A stretch of DNA of 64,000 nt, taken from positions 1-64,000 of the forward strand of contig DUVP01000007.1 of the NCBI GenBank assembly GCA_012840975.1, written 5' to 3'. This document shows, in pieces, positions 19,421 to 28,612 of this stretch. The DNA comes from Mogibacterium sp. (GTDB lineage Bacteria; Bacillota; Clostridia; Peptostreptococcales; Anaerovoracaceae). Under the pieces are notes generated by a model. It saw only the letters and a list, made by a program, of their open reading frames with translations, ran no database searches and was not told the origin of the DNA. Position numbers and translations under genes: made by a program. Positions within the stretch are counted from its first letter, which is position 1. Every line of letters begins with the position of its first letter.

Positions 19421-20743
19421 ATGAGTAGCTACGTCCCATCTACAGAGGAACAACGGCTTGAAATGCTCAAAGCTGTCGGAGTATCTTCTTTTGAGGATTT
19501 GTATGCTGATGTTCCCGAGGGTATGCGCCTGAAGGAAGGTGACTTGAAATTACCTGACGGAATGTCTGAGATGGAAATGCTTGCAAAAATGAAAGAACTA
19601 GCGGCAGAAAACAAAATATTCTCCAGTATCTTTCGCGGAGCAGGTGCCTATAACCACTACATTCCTTCTGTGGTTAAACGTGTGACTGCAAAGGAAGAAT
19701 TTGTTACTGCCTATACACCATATCAGGCAGAAATAAGCCAGGGGGTTCTGCAATCGATTTTTGAGTATCAGACAATGATTTGTGAGCTCACCGGCATGGA
19801 AGCTTCCAATGCTTCCGTTTATGACGGAGCCTCTGCTGCAGCTGAAGCCGTAGCAATGTGCCGTGACCGTAGGCGCAATAAGGTGCTGATCTCCGGTGCA
19901 TCCAATCCGGAGGTTATCAAAGTCGTAAAAACTTATTGTTTCGGTTCCGGTGTGGAATGCGTGATAATTCCAGCAAAAGAAGGGAAAACCGATATTGCGG
20001 CATTGAAAGATGCCCTGGACGAAACTGTAGCCGGTGTCTATGTTCACCAGCCAAGCTTCTATGGTGTTCTTGAAGACTGTTCCGCCATTGCAGATGTGAC
20101 CCATGAAGCCGGTGCATTATTTATTATGGGTATCAACCCGATCGTTGCATCTGTTGTGAAGTCACCAGCTGAATGCGGAGCAGACATTGCTGTGGGCGAA
20201 GGACAGCCTCTTGGAATGCCGATGGCATTCGGAGGTCCATATCTTGGGTTTATGGCTTGTAGAGAGAAACTACAGCGTAAGCTTCCCGGACGTATTGTCG
20301 GCCAAACTACCGACGATGCCGGAAGGCGTTGCTTTGTCTTAACTTTACAGGCACGTGAACAGCATATTCGCCGTGAAAAAGCATCATCAAATATTTGTTC
20401 AAACGAGGCATTATGCGCTCTGACCGCAGCTGTTTATATGGGAACCATGGGGCCAAACGGTTTACGTGAAGTTGCAAACCAGTGCTATGCTAAAGCGCAT
20501 TATCTGGCTACGCAGATTACTGAGATTCCGGGCTTTTCCCTTGTTTATCCAGGCAGCTTTTTCAATGAGTTTGTAACCACTTGCCCGGGATGCACCGATG
20601 AACTTCTTTCCGCACTTGAAGAGAAAGATATTCTCGGTGGATTGCCTGTAGAGGAGGGCATCCTGTGGTGTGCCACCGAACTCAACAGTAAAGAGCAGAT
20701 AGATGGTCTGGTGTCTGCCATAAAGGAGGTGTTCGGTAAATGA
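19421..20743 (+). CDS. gcvPA: Glycine dehydrogenase (decarboxylating) subunit 1
   Basis: MSSYVPSTEEQRLEMLKAVGV... P-protein N-terminal subunit; RBS AGGAGGG before ATG 19421. Confidence 0.96.
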   Translation: MSSYVPSTEEQRLEMLKAVGVSSFEDLYADVPEGMRLKEGDLKLPDGMSEMEMLAKMKELAAENKIFSSIFRGAGAYNHYIPSVVKRVTAKEEFVTAYTPYQAEISQGVLQSIFEYQTMICELTGMEASNASVYDGASAAAEAVAMCRDRRRNKVLISGASNPEVIKVVKTYCFGSGVECVIIPAKEGKTDIAALKDALDETVAGVYVHQPSFYGVLEDCSAIADVTHEAGALFIMGINPIVASVVKSPAECGADIAVGEGQPLGMPMAFGGPYLGFMACREKLQRKLPGRIVGQTTDDAGRRCFVLTLQAREQHIRREKASSNICSNEALCALTAAVYMGTMGPNGLREVANQCYAKAHYLATQITEIPGFSLVYPGSFFNEFVTTCPGCTDELLSALEEKDILGGLPVEEGILWCATELNSKEQIDGLVSAIKEVFGK

Positions 20744-22179
20744 AACTGATTTTTGAAAGAAGTGTTCCGGGACGCAGATGTTATATTTTGCCTAAATGTG
20801 ATGTGCCGTTTGAAGATATTCCTGACGACATGAAACGCCAAAAAGCGCTTCGCTTACCGGAATTGTCGGAAGTAGATATCAGCCGTCATTACACTACTTT
20901 GAACAAGCAGGTTTTCGGTGTTAACTGCGGCTTTTATCCTTTGGGTTCCTGTACAATGAAGTATAACCCCGCTGTGCATGAAGAAATCGTGGGATTTCCG
21001 GGTTTCCAAGCGATCCATCCGTTGCAGCCTGACCATACTGTTCAAGGTTGCCTGAAAGCAATAGAACTTTTGAAAGTCCGCTTATGCGAACTTCTCGGTA
21101 TGGATTCCATGACATTTCAACCGGCTGCCGGTGCACATGGTGAGTTCACAGGAATACTGTTGATCAAAGCATATTTACGTGATCATGGCGGTGAGGCACG
21201 TGACAAGATTATTGTTCCCGACTCTGCACACGGAACAAACCCTGCTACAGCCAATATGTGCGGATATAAAGTTGTTAATATTCCATCCGCACCGGATGGC
21301 AGTGTGGATCTGGACGCATTGCGTGCTGCAGTCGGTCCGGATACAGCAGGATTAATGTTGACGAATCCTAATACGCTTGGCATGTTTGATAAGAATATTT
21401 TAGAAATTACTAATATTGTTCACGAAGCCGGTGGTCTTTGTTACTATGACGGGGCCAATATGAATGCTATTATGGGAACGGTTCGCCCGGGCGATATGGG
21501 ATTTGATGTTATCCATCTAAACCTGCACAAAACATTTTCCACTCCGCATGGAGGCGGAGGTCCGGGATCCGGTGCGGTAGGCGTTAAAGAAATACTGGTG
21601 GATTACTTGCCGGGGAAGGATACCGTAAAAGAAAATGGCGAGTTTGTACTGAAGGAACCTCCGAAATCCATCGGTTCGGTTCGTTCTTTCAATGGTAATT
21701 TCCTGGTATATCTTCGTGCACTGGCATACGTATTATCCCTTGGAGGAAAAGGATTGCATGAAGCTTCGCAAAATGCTGTGCTGAATGCAAATTATCTGCG
21801 TGTCCTGTTGAAACCGCATTGCAGAACTTCCAATGAAGGTATATGTATGCATGAATTTGTTCTGACCATAGAAGATCTTCACAAAAAATACGGAGTTTCT
21901 GCCAGTGATATCGCTAAAGGTATGCTGGACTGCGGTGTACATCCACCTACAATGTACTTCCCGTTGATTGTAGACGAAGCATTGATGTTTGAGCCTACTG
22001 AAACAGAGACAAAAGAAGTTCTGGATGAATCCGCGGAGGCAATTATCGGGCTGCTGAAACAAGCAGCAACGGATCCGGAAGCTCTTCACAAAGCTCCGGT
22101 TACTACACCGGTCGGGCGTCCTGATGAAGTCACCGCTGCTCGAAGCCCGATTATTCGCTATATGGATTTTGATGCATGA
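20740..22179 (+). CDS. gcvPB: Glycine dehydrogenase (decarboxylating) subunit 2
   Basis: PLP-lysine region HLNLHKTFSTPHGGGGPGSGAVGVK; 4-nt overlap with gcvPA. Confidence 0.97.
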   Translation: MKLIFERSVPGRRCYILPKCDVPFEDIPDDMKRQKALRLPELSEVDISRHYTTLNKQVFGVNCGFYPLGSCTMKYNPAVHEEIVGFPGFQAIHPLQPDHTVQGCLKAIELLKVRLCELLGMDSMTFQPAAGAHGEFTGILLIKAYLRDHGGEARDKIIVPDSAHGTNPATANMCGYKVVNIPSAPDGSVDLDALRAAVGPDTAGLMLTNPNTLGMFDKNILEITNIVHEAGGLCYYDGANMNAIMGTVRPGDMGFDVIHLNLHKTFSTPHGGGGPGSGAVGVKEILVDYLPGKDTVKENGEFVLKEPPKSIGSVRSFNGNFLVYLRALAYVLSLGGKGLHEASQNAVLNANYLRVLLKPHCRTSNEGICMHEFVLTIEDLHKKYGVSASDIAKGMLDCGVHPPTMYFPLIVDEALMFEPTETETKEVLDESAEAIIGLLKQAATDPEALHKAPVTTPVGRPDEVTAARSPIIRYMDFDA

Positions 22180-22194
22180 TAATGGAGAGCAGTA

Positions 22195-23601
22195 ATGAAT
22201 GAGTATGATTTGATTATTATAGGCGCCGGTCCCGGCGGTTATGTGGGTGCTATCAGAGCGGCACAATTGGGATTAAGTGTTTGTGTGATTGAACGTCGAG
22301 AAGTTGGCGGTACTTGCCTGAATCGTGGCTGCATCCCGACAAAATCTCTTCTCTATACCTCTGAATTGTATGCTAAAGCGCAGCGCGATTTTGAACTGCT
22401 CGGCTTACACATAGATAATATTACTTATGATTCCGCAAAAATGTACGCACGCAAGGATCAGGTTGTGAAACGCCTTAGAGGTGGAGTAGAGCAGCTTCTT
22501 AAATCTCACGGAGTAAAACTTCTGTTCGGAACAGGCTCTGTATCGGGACCGGGAAAAGTGAAATTTACTTCTCCTGAGAAAGAAGAGACTATGCTTTCCG
22601 CAAAAAATATTTTAATTGCCAGCGGTTCCAAGCCTTTCCTCACGCAATTCCCGGGCTGCGATCTTCCCGGCGTCATTACCAGTGATGAATTACTAAGCCA
22701 GAGTGATATTGTCAAGAAAAAATTAATAGTATTCGGTGCAGGCGTTATTGCAGTAGAATTTGCCACAGTGTTTGCAAACCTGGGGTGTGAGGTTTCTCTT
22801 ATAGTCCGTAGTCGTTTAATGCGTATTTGGGATACTGATATCTCCAAGAATTTCGGGGCTGTTCTCAAAAAACGCGGAGTCAAAGTTTACGGGTTATCCA
22901 CGATAAAAGAGGTTGTTAAGGATGGCTCCGGACTTCTCTGCCGTTTTACTTCTGCCGACAAGGATTATGAATTGGAGGCAGACTCCATACTGGTCGCTAC
23001 CGGTCGCCAGACGGATACGGACGGACTGTTCTGCGATGGCTTTACCTTGCCGATGGAGAAGGGGTGCATCGTAGTAAATGATCGTTTTGAAACATCTGTT
23101 CCGGGGATTTATGCCATCGGAGACGTAATCGGAGGCATGCAACTGGCTCACCTGGCATCGGCTCAAGCCATCACAGTTTGTGAACGATTGGCAGGAAAGG
23201 AACCGAGTGTATGTCTGGACTTTGTTCCTAATTGTGTTTATACAGACCCTGAGATTGCTGCTGTTGGCATAACAGAGGCTAAAGCTGAAGAAGAGGGGAG
23301 AAAAGTCGTAATCGGTAAGTATTCAATGATGGGTAACGGTAAGACAATCATTGAAAACGGAGAGAGAGGTTTCATTAAACTTATATTTGACGCTGAAACT
23401 GATATTATTTTGGGAGCACAGCTTATGTGTCAGCGTGCTACAGATATAATTGCAGAACTCGCTAATGCATGTGTGAACCGTATGACATCAAAGCAGTTGA
23501 TCAATGTCATGCGTCCTCATCCTACTTTTTGCGAAGCAGTCACTGAAGCGGTAGAGGCAGCTCATGGTATGTCAATTCACAGTGCACCGCCCAGAAGGTA
23601 A
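22195..23601 (+). CDS. lpdA: Dihydrolipoyl dehydrogenase (L-protein)
   Basis: FAD motif IIGAGPGGYVGAIRAAQLG, redox disulfide GGTCLNRGCIPTK, C-terminal HPHPTFCEAVTEA-like motif (MRPHPTFCEAVTEAVEAAHG). Confidence 0.96.
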   Translation: MNEYDLIIIGAGPGGYVGAIRAAQLGLSVCVIERREVGGTCLNRGCIPTKSLLYTSELYAKAQRDFELLGLHIDNITYDSAKMYARKDQVVKRLRGGVEQLLKSHGVKLLFGTGSVSGPGKVKFTSPEKEETMLSAKNILIASGSKPFLTQFPGCDLPGVITSDELLSQSDIVKKKLIVFGAGVIAVEFATVFANLGCEVSLIVRSRLMRIWDTDISKNFGAVLKKRGVKVYGLSTIKEVVKDGSGLLCRFTSADKDYELEADSILVATGRQTDTDGLFCDGFTLPMEKGCIVVNDRFETSVPGIYAIGDVIGGMQLAHLASAQAITVCERLAGKEPSVCLDFVPNCVYTDPEIAAVGITEAKAEEEGRKVVIGKYSMMGNGKTIIENGERGFIKLIFDAETDIILGAQLMCQRATDIIAELANACVNRMTSKQLINVMRPHPTFCEAVTEAVEAAHGMSIHSAPPRR

Positions 23602-23641
23602 ATAACTATATATTCTTGAAGCGGGATAGTTTAAAGCACGG

Positions 23642-23692
23642 AAAAACCCTTGAAGTTTAGAGGTCAGAGACACTTCATTTCAAGGGTTTTTA
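23642..23692. terminator. Rho-independent terminator (gcv operon / convergent arsA)
   Basis: AAAAACCCTTGAAGT ... ACTTCATTTCAAGGGTTTTT. Confidence 0.8.
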
Positions 23693-23715
23693 ATTTTATC
23701 GCTGTGCTTGCGCAT

Positions 23716-24636
23716 CTATTCATCCATAAACGAACGGGCGATTTCCTCTATCTGGGCTTCTTTCATATCTGTTGAAAGAAGCGGGATTTTATAAATCGTG
23801 GTCCCTTTAAATTCACGTTCTATAAATGCGAGGTATTTTGCCTCATCCTGTTTCTTATGCGTCCAGAAATCGCTTGTGACTTCCTCCGGAAGAAGTCTGT
23901 TGACTACATATGCGGCTATCGGGATGTTGTTATCCTTTAGTGTGCGTGTAGCCTTTATCGTTTCATCTATAGCTAATTTTTCCGCATTTAAGACAAAGAC
24001 AAAACCTAATTTTCCGGAATCGATCAGGATCTCTCTTGCCTTGGTGAGATTCTTTTTTCTTTTCATCAAGATCTCTATTATTTCGTCATTTTTTACCAGA
24101 GTACGATCTCCGGTAAGCATTTCTTTGTACTGCATAGTCTTGCGTCTTTTGGACAGAAGGACATCAACCCAGCTGCTTAACAGCTGAGGGAGTGTCAGGA
24201 GCCTGAGCGTATGTCCTGTAGGCGCTGTATCAAATACTATGAAGTCATAGTCCTCGGAAGTTTCGTTTATTATTTCGACCATCCTATCGAAAAGTGCGGA
24301 CTCGTTCGTCCCGGGACTGAGTTTTGCAGCGTCCAGTTGTTTGTTGATTTCCTCTATTATGACAACGGAATAAACTTTTCTGATAGATGATCTTATCTTG
24401 GAAAAATATTTTTCGCTTTCCTCTTCGGGATTTATCTCTGTTGCATAGAGATTCGGCTTTAACTGAACTATGTCGCTGCCTATTTTTCTCTCAAATAAAT
24501 CTGATACGGAGTGTGCAGGGTCGGTAGAAATAAGGAGAACTTTGTGACCCTCACTTGCCCTTGCATAGGCAAATGCACTGGAGCAGCTCGTTTTTCCTAC
24601 TCCTCCCTTTCCTCCAAAAAATAAAATTTTGCTCAA
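23716..24636 (-). CDS. ArsA/GET3-family ATPase
   Basis: Deviant Walker A GGKGGVGKTSCS, ISTDPAHSVSDLF, FDTAPTGHTLRLL motifs. Confidence 0.93.
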   Translation of the reverse strand: MSKILFFGGKGGVGKTSCSSAFAYARASEGHKVLLISTDPAHSVSDLFERKIGSDIVQLKPNLYATEINPEEESEKYFSKIRSSIRKVYSVVIIEEINKQLDAAKLSPGTNESALFDRMVEIINETSEDYDFIVFDTAPTGHTLRLLTLPQLLSSWVDVLLSKRRKTMQYKEMLTGDRTLVKNDEIIEILMKRKKNLTKAREILIDSGKLGFVFVLNAEKLAIDETIKATRTLKDNNIPIAAYVVNRLLPEEVTSDFWTHKKQDEAKYLAFIEREFKGTTIYKIPLLSTDMKEAQIEEIARSFMDE

Positions 24637-24655
24637 ATTTTTACTCCTTTAAAAA

Positions 24656-24931
24656 TCATGGATCCATATCCATTTTGCTGAATTTGTCTTCCCAGACAGA
24701 TTTTCTGTTTACGGACATCTTTTGCCATGCTCCGATTTCAGAGTACAAGTATGGATACATCTCTAATGCGTAGTAGGTGGTCGGCATGTCAATACCTATG
24801 ATATCGCTGAAAGCGAGTATCATAAACTCCTCCATCTCTTCTTCATATGCAAGCTCCAGTTTGGAAGTTGCTCTGCTGTTGAAATCCAAAGCACCCTCAA
24901 AAAAGAGCTTTATATTATTTAAAAATCCCAT
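24656..24931 (-). CDS. Hypothetical protein, operonic with ArsA-like ATPase
   Basis: Short acidic ORF immediately upstream of arsA-like gene, same strand. Confidence 0.6.
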   Translation of the reverse strand: MGFLNNIKLFFEGALDFNSRATSKLELAYEEEMEEFMILAFSDIIGIDMPTTYYALEMYPYLYSEIGAWQKMSVNRKSVWEDKFSKMDMDP

Positions 24932-24978
24932 ACAATACCTCTTTATTCCTTTACTGCAGCTTGTTATCTTTAAAATAA

Positions 24979-25010
24979 GAGCCGGTACTATTGTAGCACC
25001 GGCTCTGTTT
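24979..25010 (-). terminator. Rho-independent terminator downstream of cstA
   Basis: AGAGCCGGT ... ACCGGCTCT with T-rich tract on the minus strand. Confidence 0.7.
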
Positions 25011-25028
25011 TATAAGCAACTTAAAACT

Positions 25029-26645
25029 TTATTTCTCTGCTTCAATTTCTCCAAGCGGTTTATCACTTTGGAATGCCTTATAAGCCATGAAGGCGAGTAT
25101 TATGGCAAGTACCATAAGTGCAATTGCGAAGAAGAGCATTATGAAGTTGCCACTTGACAAGTGCTGCTTGATCAGGAATCCAAGAGCTGTGATAGTAACT
25201 ACAAACATGAATACCATAGGAATAACTATCATCTGGTAAGCTTTACCCATAAATTTCAGAGCGACAGCAAGTGCTATAAGTGCGAGAGCCGCAAGCAGCT
25301 GGTTCGCTGAACCGAAGATAGGCCAGATTGCAGCGTAGCCGCCGAATCCGAGCCAGCCGGCTATAACAACGGTTACTCCTGTTGATACGTAACGGTTGGT
25401 AAGGATGTTGGCTTTTTCATCTTTACCGTCTTTGCTGAAGGCTTCCTGGAAGATAAATCTTGCAAGCCTTGTTGCAGTATCAAGAGAAGTAAGAGCAAAT
25501 GCTGAAATTGCGAGAGATGTGAAGTTTACACCGAATTCCATAGGAACGCCGAACGAAGTCATGAAAGTACCAAGACCGTTTGCGAAAATCTGAACCGGAG
25601 TACCCTCTCCTTTTGCAATGTAAGCGACAGTTATTATGGAAACAACAGCGAGCAAACCTTCAATAAGCATGGAACCGTAACCGACAAGTTTCATGTCTTT
25701 TTCATTATCGAGCTGCTTTGATGTGGTACCGGATCCTACAAGTGAGTGGAAACCGGAAATAGCACCGCATGCAACTGTAACGAAGAGCATCGGGAACATG
25801 TACTGTACGGCCGGAGCTTCGCCAACGGCAAAAGCTGTTACGGCAGGTGCTACGAGCTTCGGATTGTAAATTACGATACCGATGAGTCCACCAATAATCA
25901 TACCATACAACAGGAATGAGTTGAGGTAGTCTCTAGGCTGCAGTAGTATCCATACCGGTGTTACTGATGCAATAAAGATATAGATAAGAAGTACGATCAT
26001 CCAGGTTTCAAAAGAAAGCACCAGAGGGAACTTATTACCTATCGCTATGGAAGCTATCATACCGATTACACCTATAATAGTACCGACTAACAAGCTACCG
26101 CCACCTCTGTATACGAAGAGACCGAAAGCTACAGCCAGTATCATGAATAACATCGATGCCGTTGCAGCCGAAGGGGATGCGACAAATGTATTGGCAACGA
26201 TATTTGCGAATGCGGCAACAACCAGAAGCAGAGTCAGCCATGAGAAGGCGGAGAAAAGGATTCTGCCCATTCTACCGAGATTGATGCCTATTGATTCACC
26301 GAGAGATCTACCTTTGTTACGGACTGACAGGAAGAGAGCCCCCATGTCGTGGACACCGCCAAAGAAGATAGAACCTACGACAACCCACAGGAAAACAGGA
26401 AGCCAGCCGAAAACTGCGGCCTGAATAGGTCCTGCGATAGGTCCTGCTCCTGCAATTGAGGAGAAGTGGTGACCTAAGAGAACCGGCGCCTTTGCAGGTG
26501 CGTAGTCGACGCCGTCGTATAATTCATGCGCAGGAGTTTTCTTGCTTGGATCAAATCCCCATTTCTTTGCCAACCAAGAACCGTAAAACAAATATGCGCA
26601 TAAAAACAGAACGCCGGCAATAACTAATAAAACTATTGCACTCAT
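25029..26645 (-). CDS. cstA: Carbon starvation protein CstA family transporter
   Basis: YELYDGVDYAPAKAPVLLGHHFSSIAGAGPIAGPIQA-type motif, multiple TM. Confidence 0.95.
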   Translation of the reverse strand: MSAIVLLVIAGVLFLCAYLFYGSWLAKKWGFDPSKKTPAHELYDGVDYAPAKAPVLLGHHFSSIAGAGPIAGPIQAAVFGWLPVFLWVVVGSIFFGGVHDMGALFLSVRNKGRSLGESIGINLGRMGRILFSAFSWLTLLLVVAAFANIVANTFVASPSAATASMLFMILAVAFGLFVYRGGGSLLVGTIIGVIGMIASIAIGNKFPLVLSFETWMIVLLIYIFIASVTPVWILLQPRDYLNSFLLYGMIIGGLIGIVIYNPKLVAPAVTAFAVGEAPAVQYMFPMLFVTVACGAISGFHSLVGSGTTSKQLDNEKDMKLVGYGSMLIEGLLAVVSIITVAYIAKGEGTPVQIFANGLGTFMTSFGVPMEFGVNFTSLAISAFALTSLDTATRLARFIFQEAFSKDGKDEKANILTNRYVSTGVTVVIAGWLGFGGYAAIWPIFGSANQLLAALALIALAVALKFMGKAYQMIVIPMVFMFVVTITALGFLIKQHLSSGNFIMLFFAIALMVLAIILAFMAYKAFQSDKPLGEIEAEK

Positions 26646-26714
26646 TTTATGCTCCTTTCTTTTTCTTTTGACGCTTAAGTTATATAATTTCGCGTCATTT
26701 TAAAATGATATGTT

Positions 26715-27206
26715 TTATTGGAGGAGCTTTAGTTTCTCAGAGTCACCTTTTGCTAATTTGCTTTCATAAGCGACATTGGCACCTCTATCCAAAACTATAA
26801 GCTTGATATCCAACCAGCCTCTGAGCCCGAATTTAAATGTCTTTTTGAATTTGTATTTCTTGATTTTAGACTTTAAATTCTCTGCGACATAGGGAGCTTC
26901 CACTATGAGCGTGATAAGAGAAGACATGTGTTCTTCATCGATTTCCAGAATATCATCTAAGTTATCGATGATAGCTTTCTCCAATTTTTCAAAATCTTCC
27001 GGCAGAAACTCTCCTTCATGTTTGAAATACAGGATATGCTCAAATATTGTGCTGGCATAGATCTCTAATTTTTTTGATGCAATATATCTGGAATTTCTCA
27101 TGTAATACTTGCCGTACAGAGGGAAGACAATATCCCCCAGCGTATAGCCTTCTGTAAAATCAAACAAAGACTTCAGATTATTTTGTAAAATTTCATCAAT
27201 TTGCAT
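26715..27206 (-). CDS. Hypothetical protein
   Basis: 163-aa ORF, upstream of cstA on the same strand, plausible RBS (GGAGGT on minus strand). Confidence 0.65.
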   Translation of the reverse strand: MQIDEILQNNLKSLFDFTEGYTLGDIVFPLYGKYYMRNSRYIASKKLEIYASTIFEHILYFKHEGEFLPEDFEKLEKAIIDNLDDILEIDEEHMSSLITLIVEAPYVAENLKSKIKKYKFKKTFKFGLRGWLDIKLIVLDRGANVAYESKLAKGDSEKLKLLQ

Positions 27207-27455
27207 CGCAACCTCCTTTATGACATTATAAAACTACTCTGAATTGAAAACAAGTATAATTGTTAAAACAAAGGGGTAAAATCCAAAAAAACGACAAGTT
27301 TCAGACCCTTTTTTGTGAATTGAATACAAAATCTTACAGTTTTAGCATATTAAAGAAATATTTTGACAATTTAAGGGAAGATTGAGAGAATAAGAATCGA
27401 AGGAAATCATAAAAAATTCAGGAAATTACGTATGAAATTACGGAAGGGGAATGTT

Positions 27456-28505
27456 TTGAAAAGAATATATATTGTAACAGGAGCAGCCGGATTTCTGGGG
27501 AATAATATCATAAGGAAACTAACGGAAAACAAGGAGAACGAAGTGCGGGCTTTGATTCTGCCTGGAGAAAACATCAGCTTTCTTGAAGGTTTGAACTGCA
27601 AGTTTTTCACAGGAAACGTTACAGATCCGGATTCCCTTAACGATTTATTTGAGATCGATGAAAGCAACACGGAAACAATGGGAATATATGTGATACACTG
27701 TGCCGGCATTGTATATATCAAATCCAAATACAATCCCGCAGTATATGAAGTCAATGTCAACGGCACAAAAAATATCATTGAAAAGGTTCTTGAAAAAAAC
27801 GCCAGATTGGTTTATGTAAGCAGTGTTCACGCTATTAACGAAAAACCGGCCGGCGAGACGATAACCGAAATAAAAGATTTTGATGCTGACCAGGTTGTGG
27901 GGCAGTATGCCAAAACAAAAGTGGAAGCCGCAAAATATATTTTGGAAGCGGTAGAAAAGAAAGGCCTGGATGCTTGCATTGTTCATCCCTCAGGAATGCT
28001 CGGACCGAACGATTTTACCAACGGACATGTAACTCAGCTGATAGCTGATGTAGCAAACAGAAGATTAAGAGCATGTGTGAGAGGCGGATATGATTTTGCG
28101 GATGTCAGAGACGTTGCGGACGGAATCATAAGTGCCTGTGACAAGGGGAGAAAAGGAGAGTGCTATATTCTTTCAAACAGATATATAGCAGTTAAAGAAC
28201 TCTTAGATATCGTCAGCGAAGTCATCAATATCAAAAAGATTAAAACAGTATTGCCGATGTGGCTGGCAAAATTTACAGCCCCTCTATCGGAACTGTACTA
28301 TGCCATTCTGAAGCAGCCGCCTCTGTTTACAAAATATTCCCTTTACACATTGACCTCCAACTCCAAATTTTCAAAACTGAAAGCGGAGAGAGAATTAGGT
28401 TACACAAACAGAGATATAAGAGAAACAGTAACAGACACTATAAAATGGCTGAAAGAACAGGGGAGAATCAGATTCAGACAGAAGAGAAAGAGCGGAAAAA
28501 TGTAG
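27456..28505 (+). CDS. NAD-dependent epimerase/dehydratase (extended SDR)
   Basis: IYIVTGAAGFLGNNIIRKL Rossmann motif; YAKTKVEAAKYIL active-site type YxxxK; TTG start with GGAAGGGG upstream. Confidence 0.88.
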   Translation: MKRIYIVTGAAGFLGNNIIRKLTENKENEVRALILPGENISFLEGLNCKFFTGNVTDPDSLNDLFEIDESNTETMGIYVIHCAGIVYIKSKYNPAVYEVNVNGTKNIIEKVLEKNARLVYVSSVHAINEKPAGETITEIKDFDADQVVGQYAKTKVEAAKYILEAVEKKGLDACIVHPSGMLGPNDFTNGHVTQLIADVANRRLRACVRGGYDFADVRDVADGIISACDKGRKGECYILSNRYIAVKELLDIVSEVINIKKIKTVLPMWLAKFTAPLSELYYAILKQPPLFTKYSLYTLTSNSKFSKLKAERELGYTNRDIRETVTDTIKWLKEQGRIRFRQKRKSGKM

Positions 28506-28535
28506 GAAAGTAATAATAATATGTAATATAAGTTA

Positions 28536-28570
28536 TACAGCTGATATCGCAAATTGCGATATCAGCTGTA
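28536..28570. terminator. Perfect 17-bp-arm inverted repeat between convergent genes, likely bidirectional terminator
   Basis: TACAGCTGATATCGCAA-A-TTGCGATATCAGCTGTA. Confidence 0.75.
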
Positions 28571-28612
28571 TTTATTTCATATGAGAAAGTGATTATAAAA
28601 AGAAATTTACAT

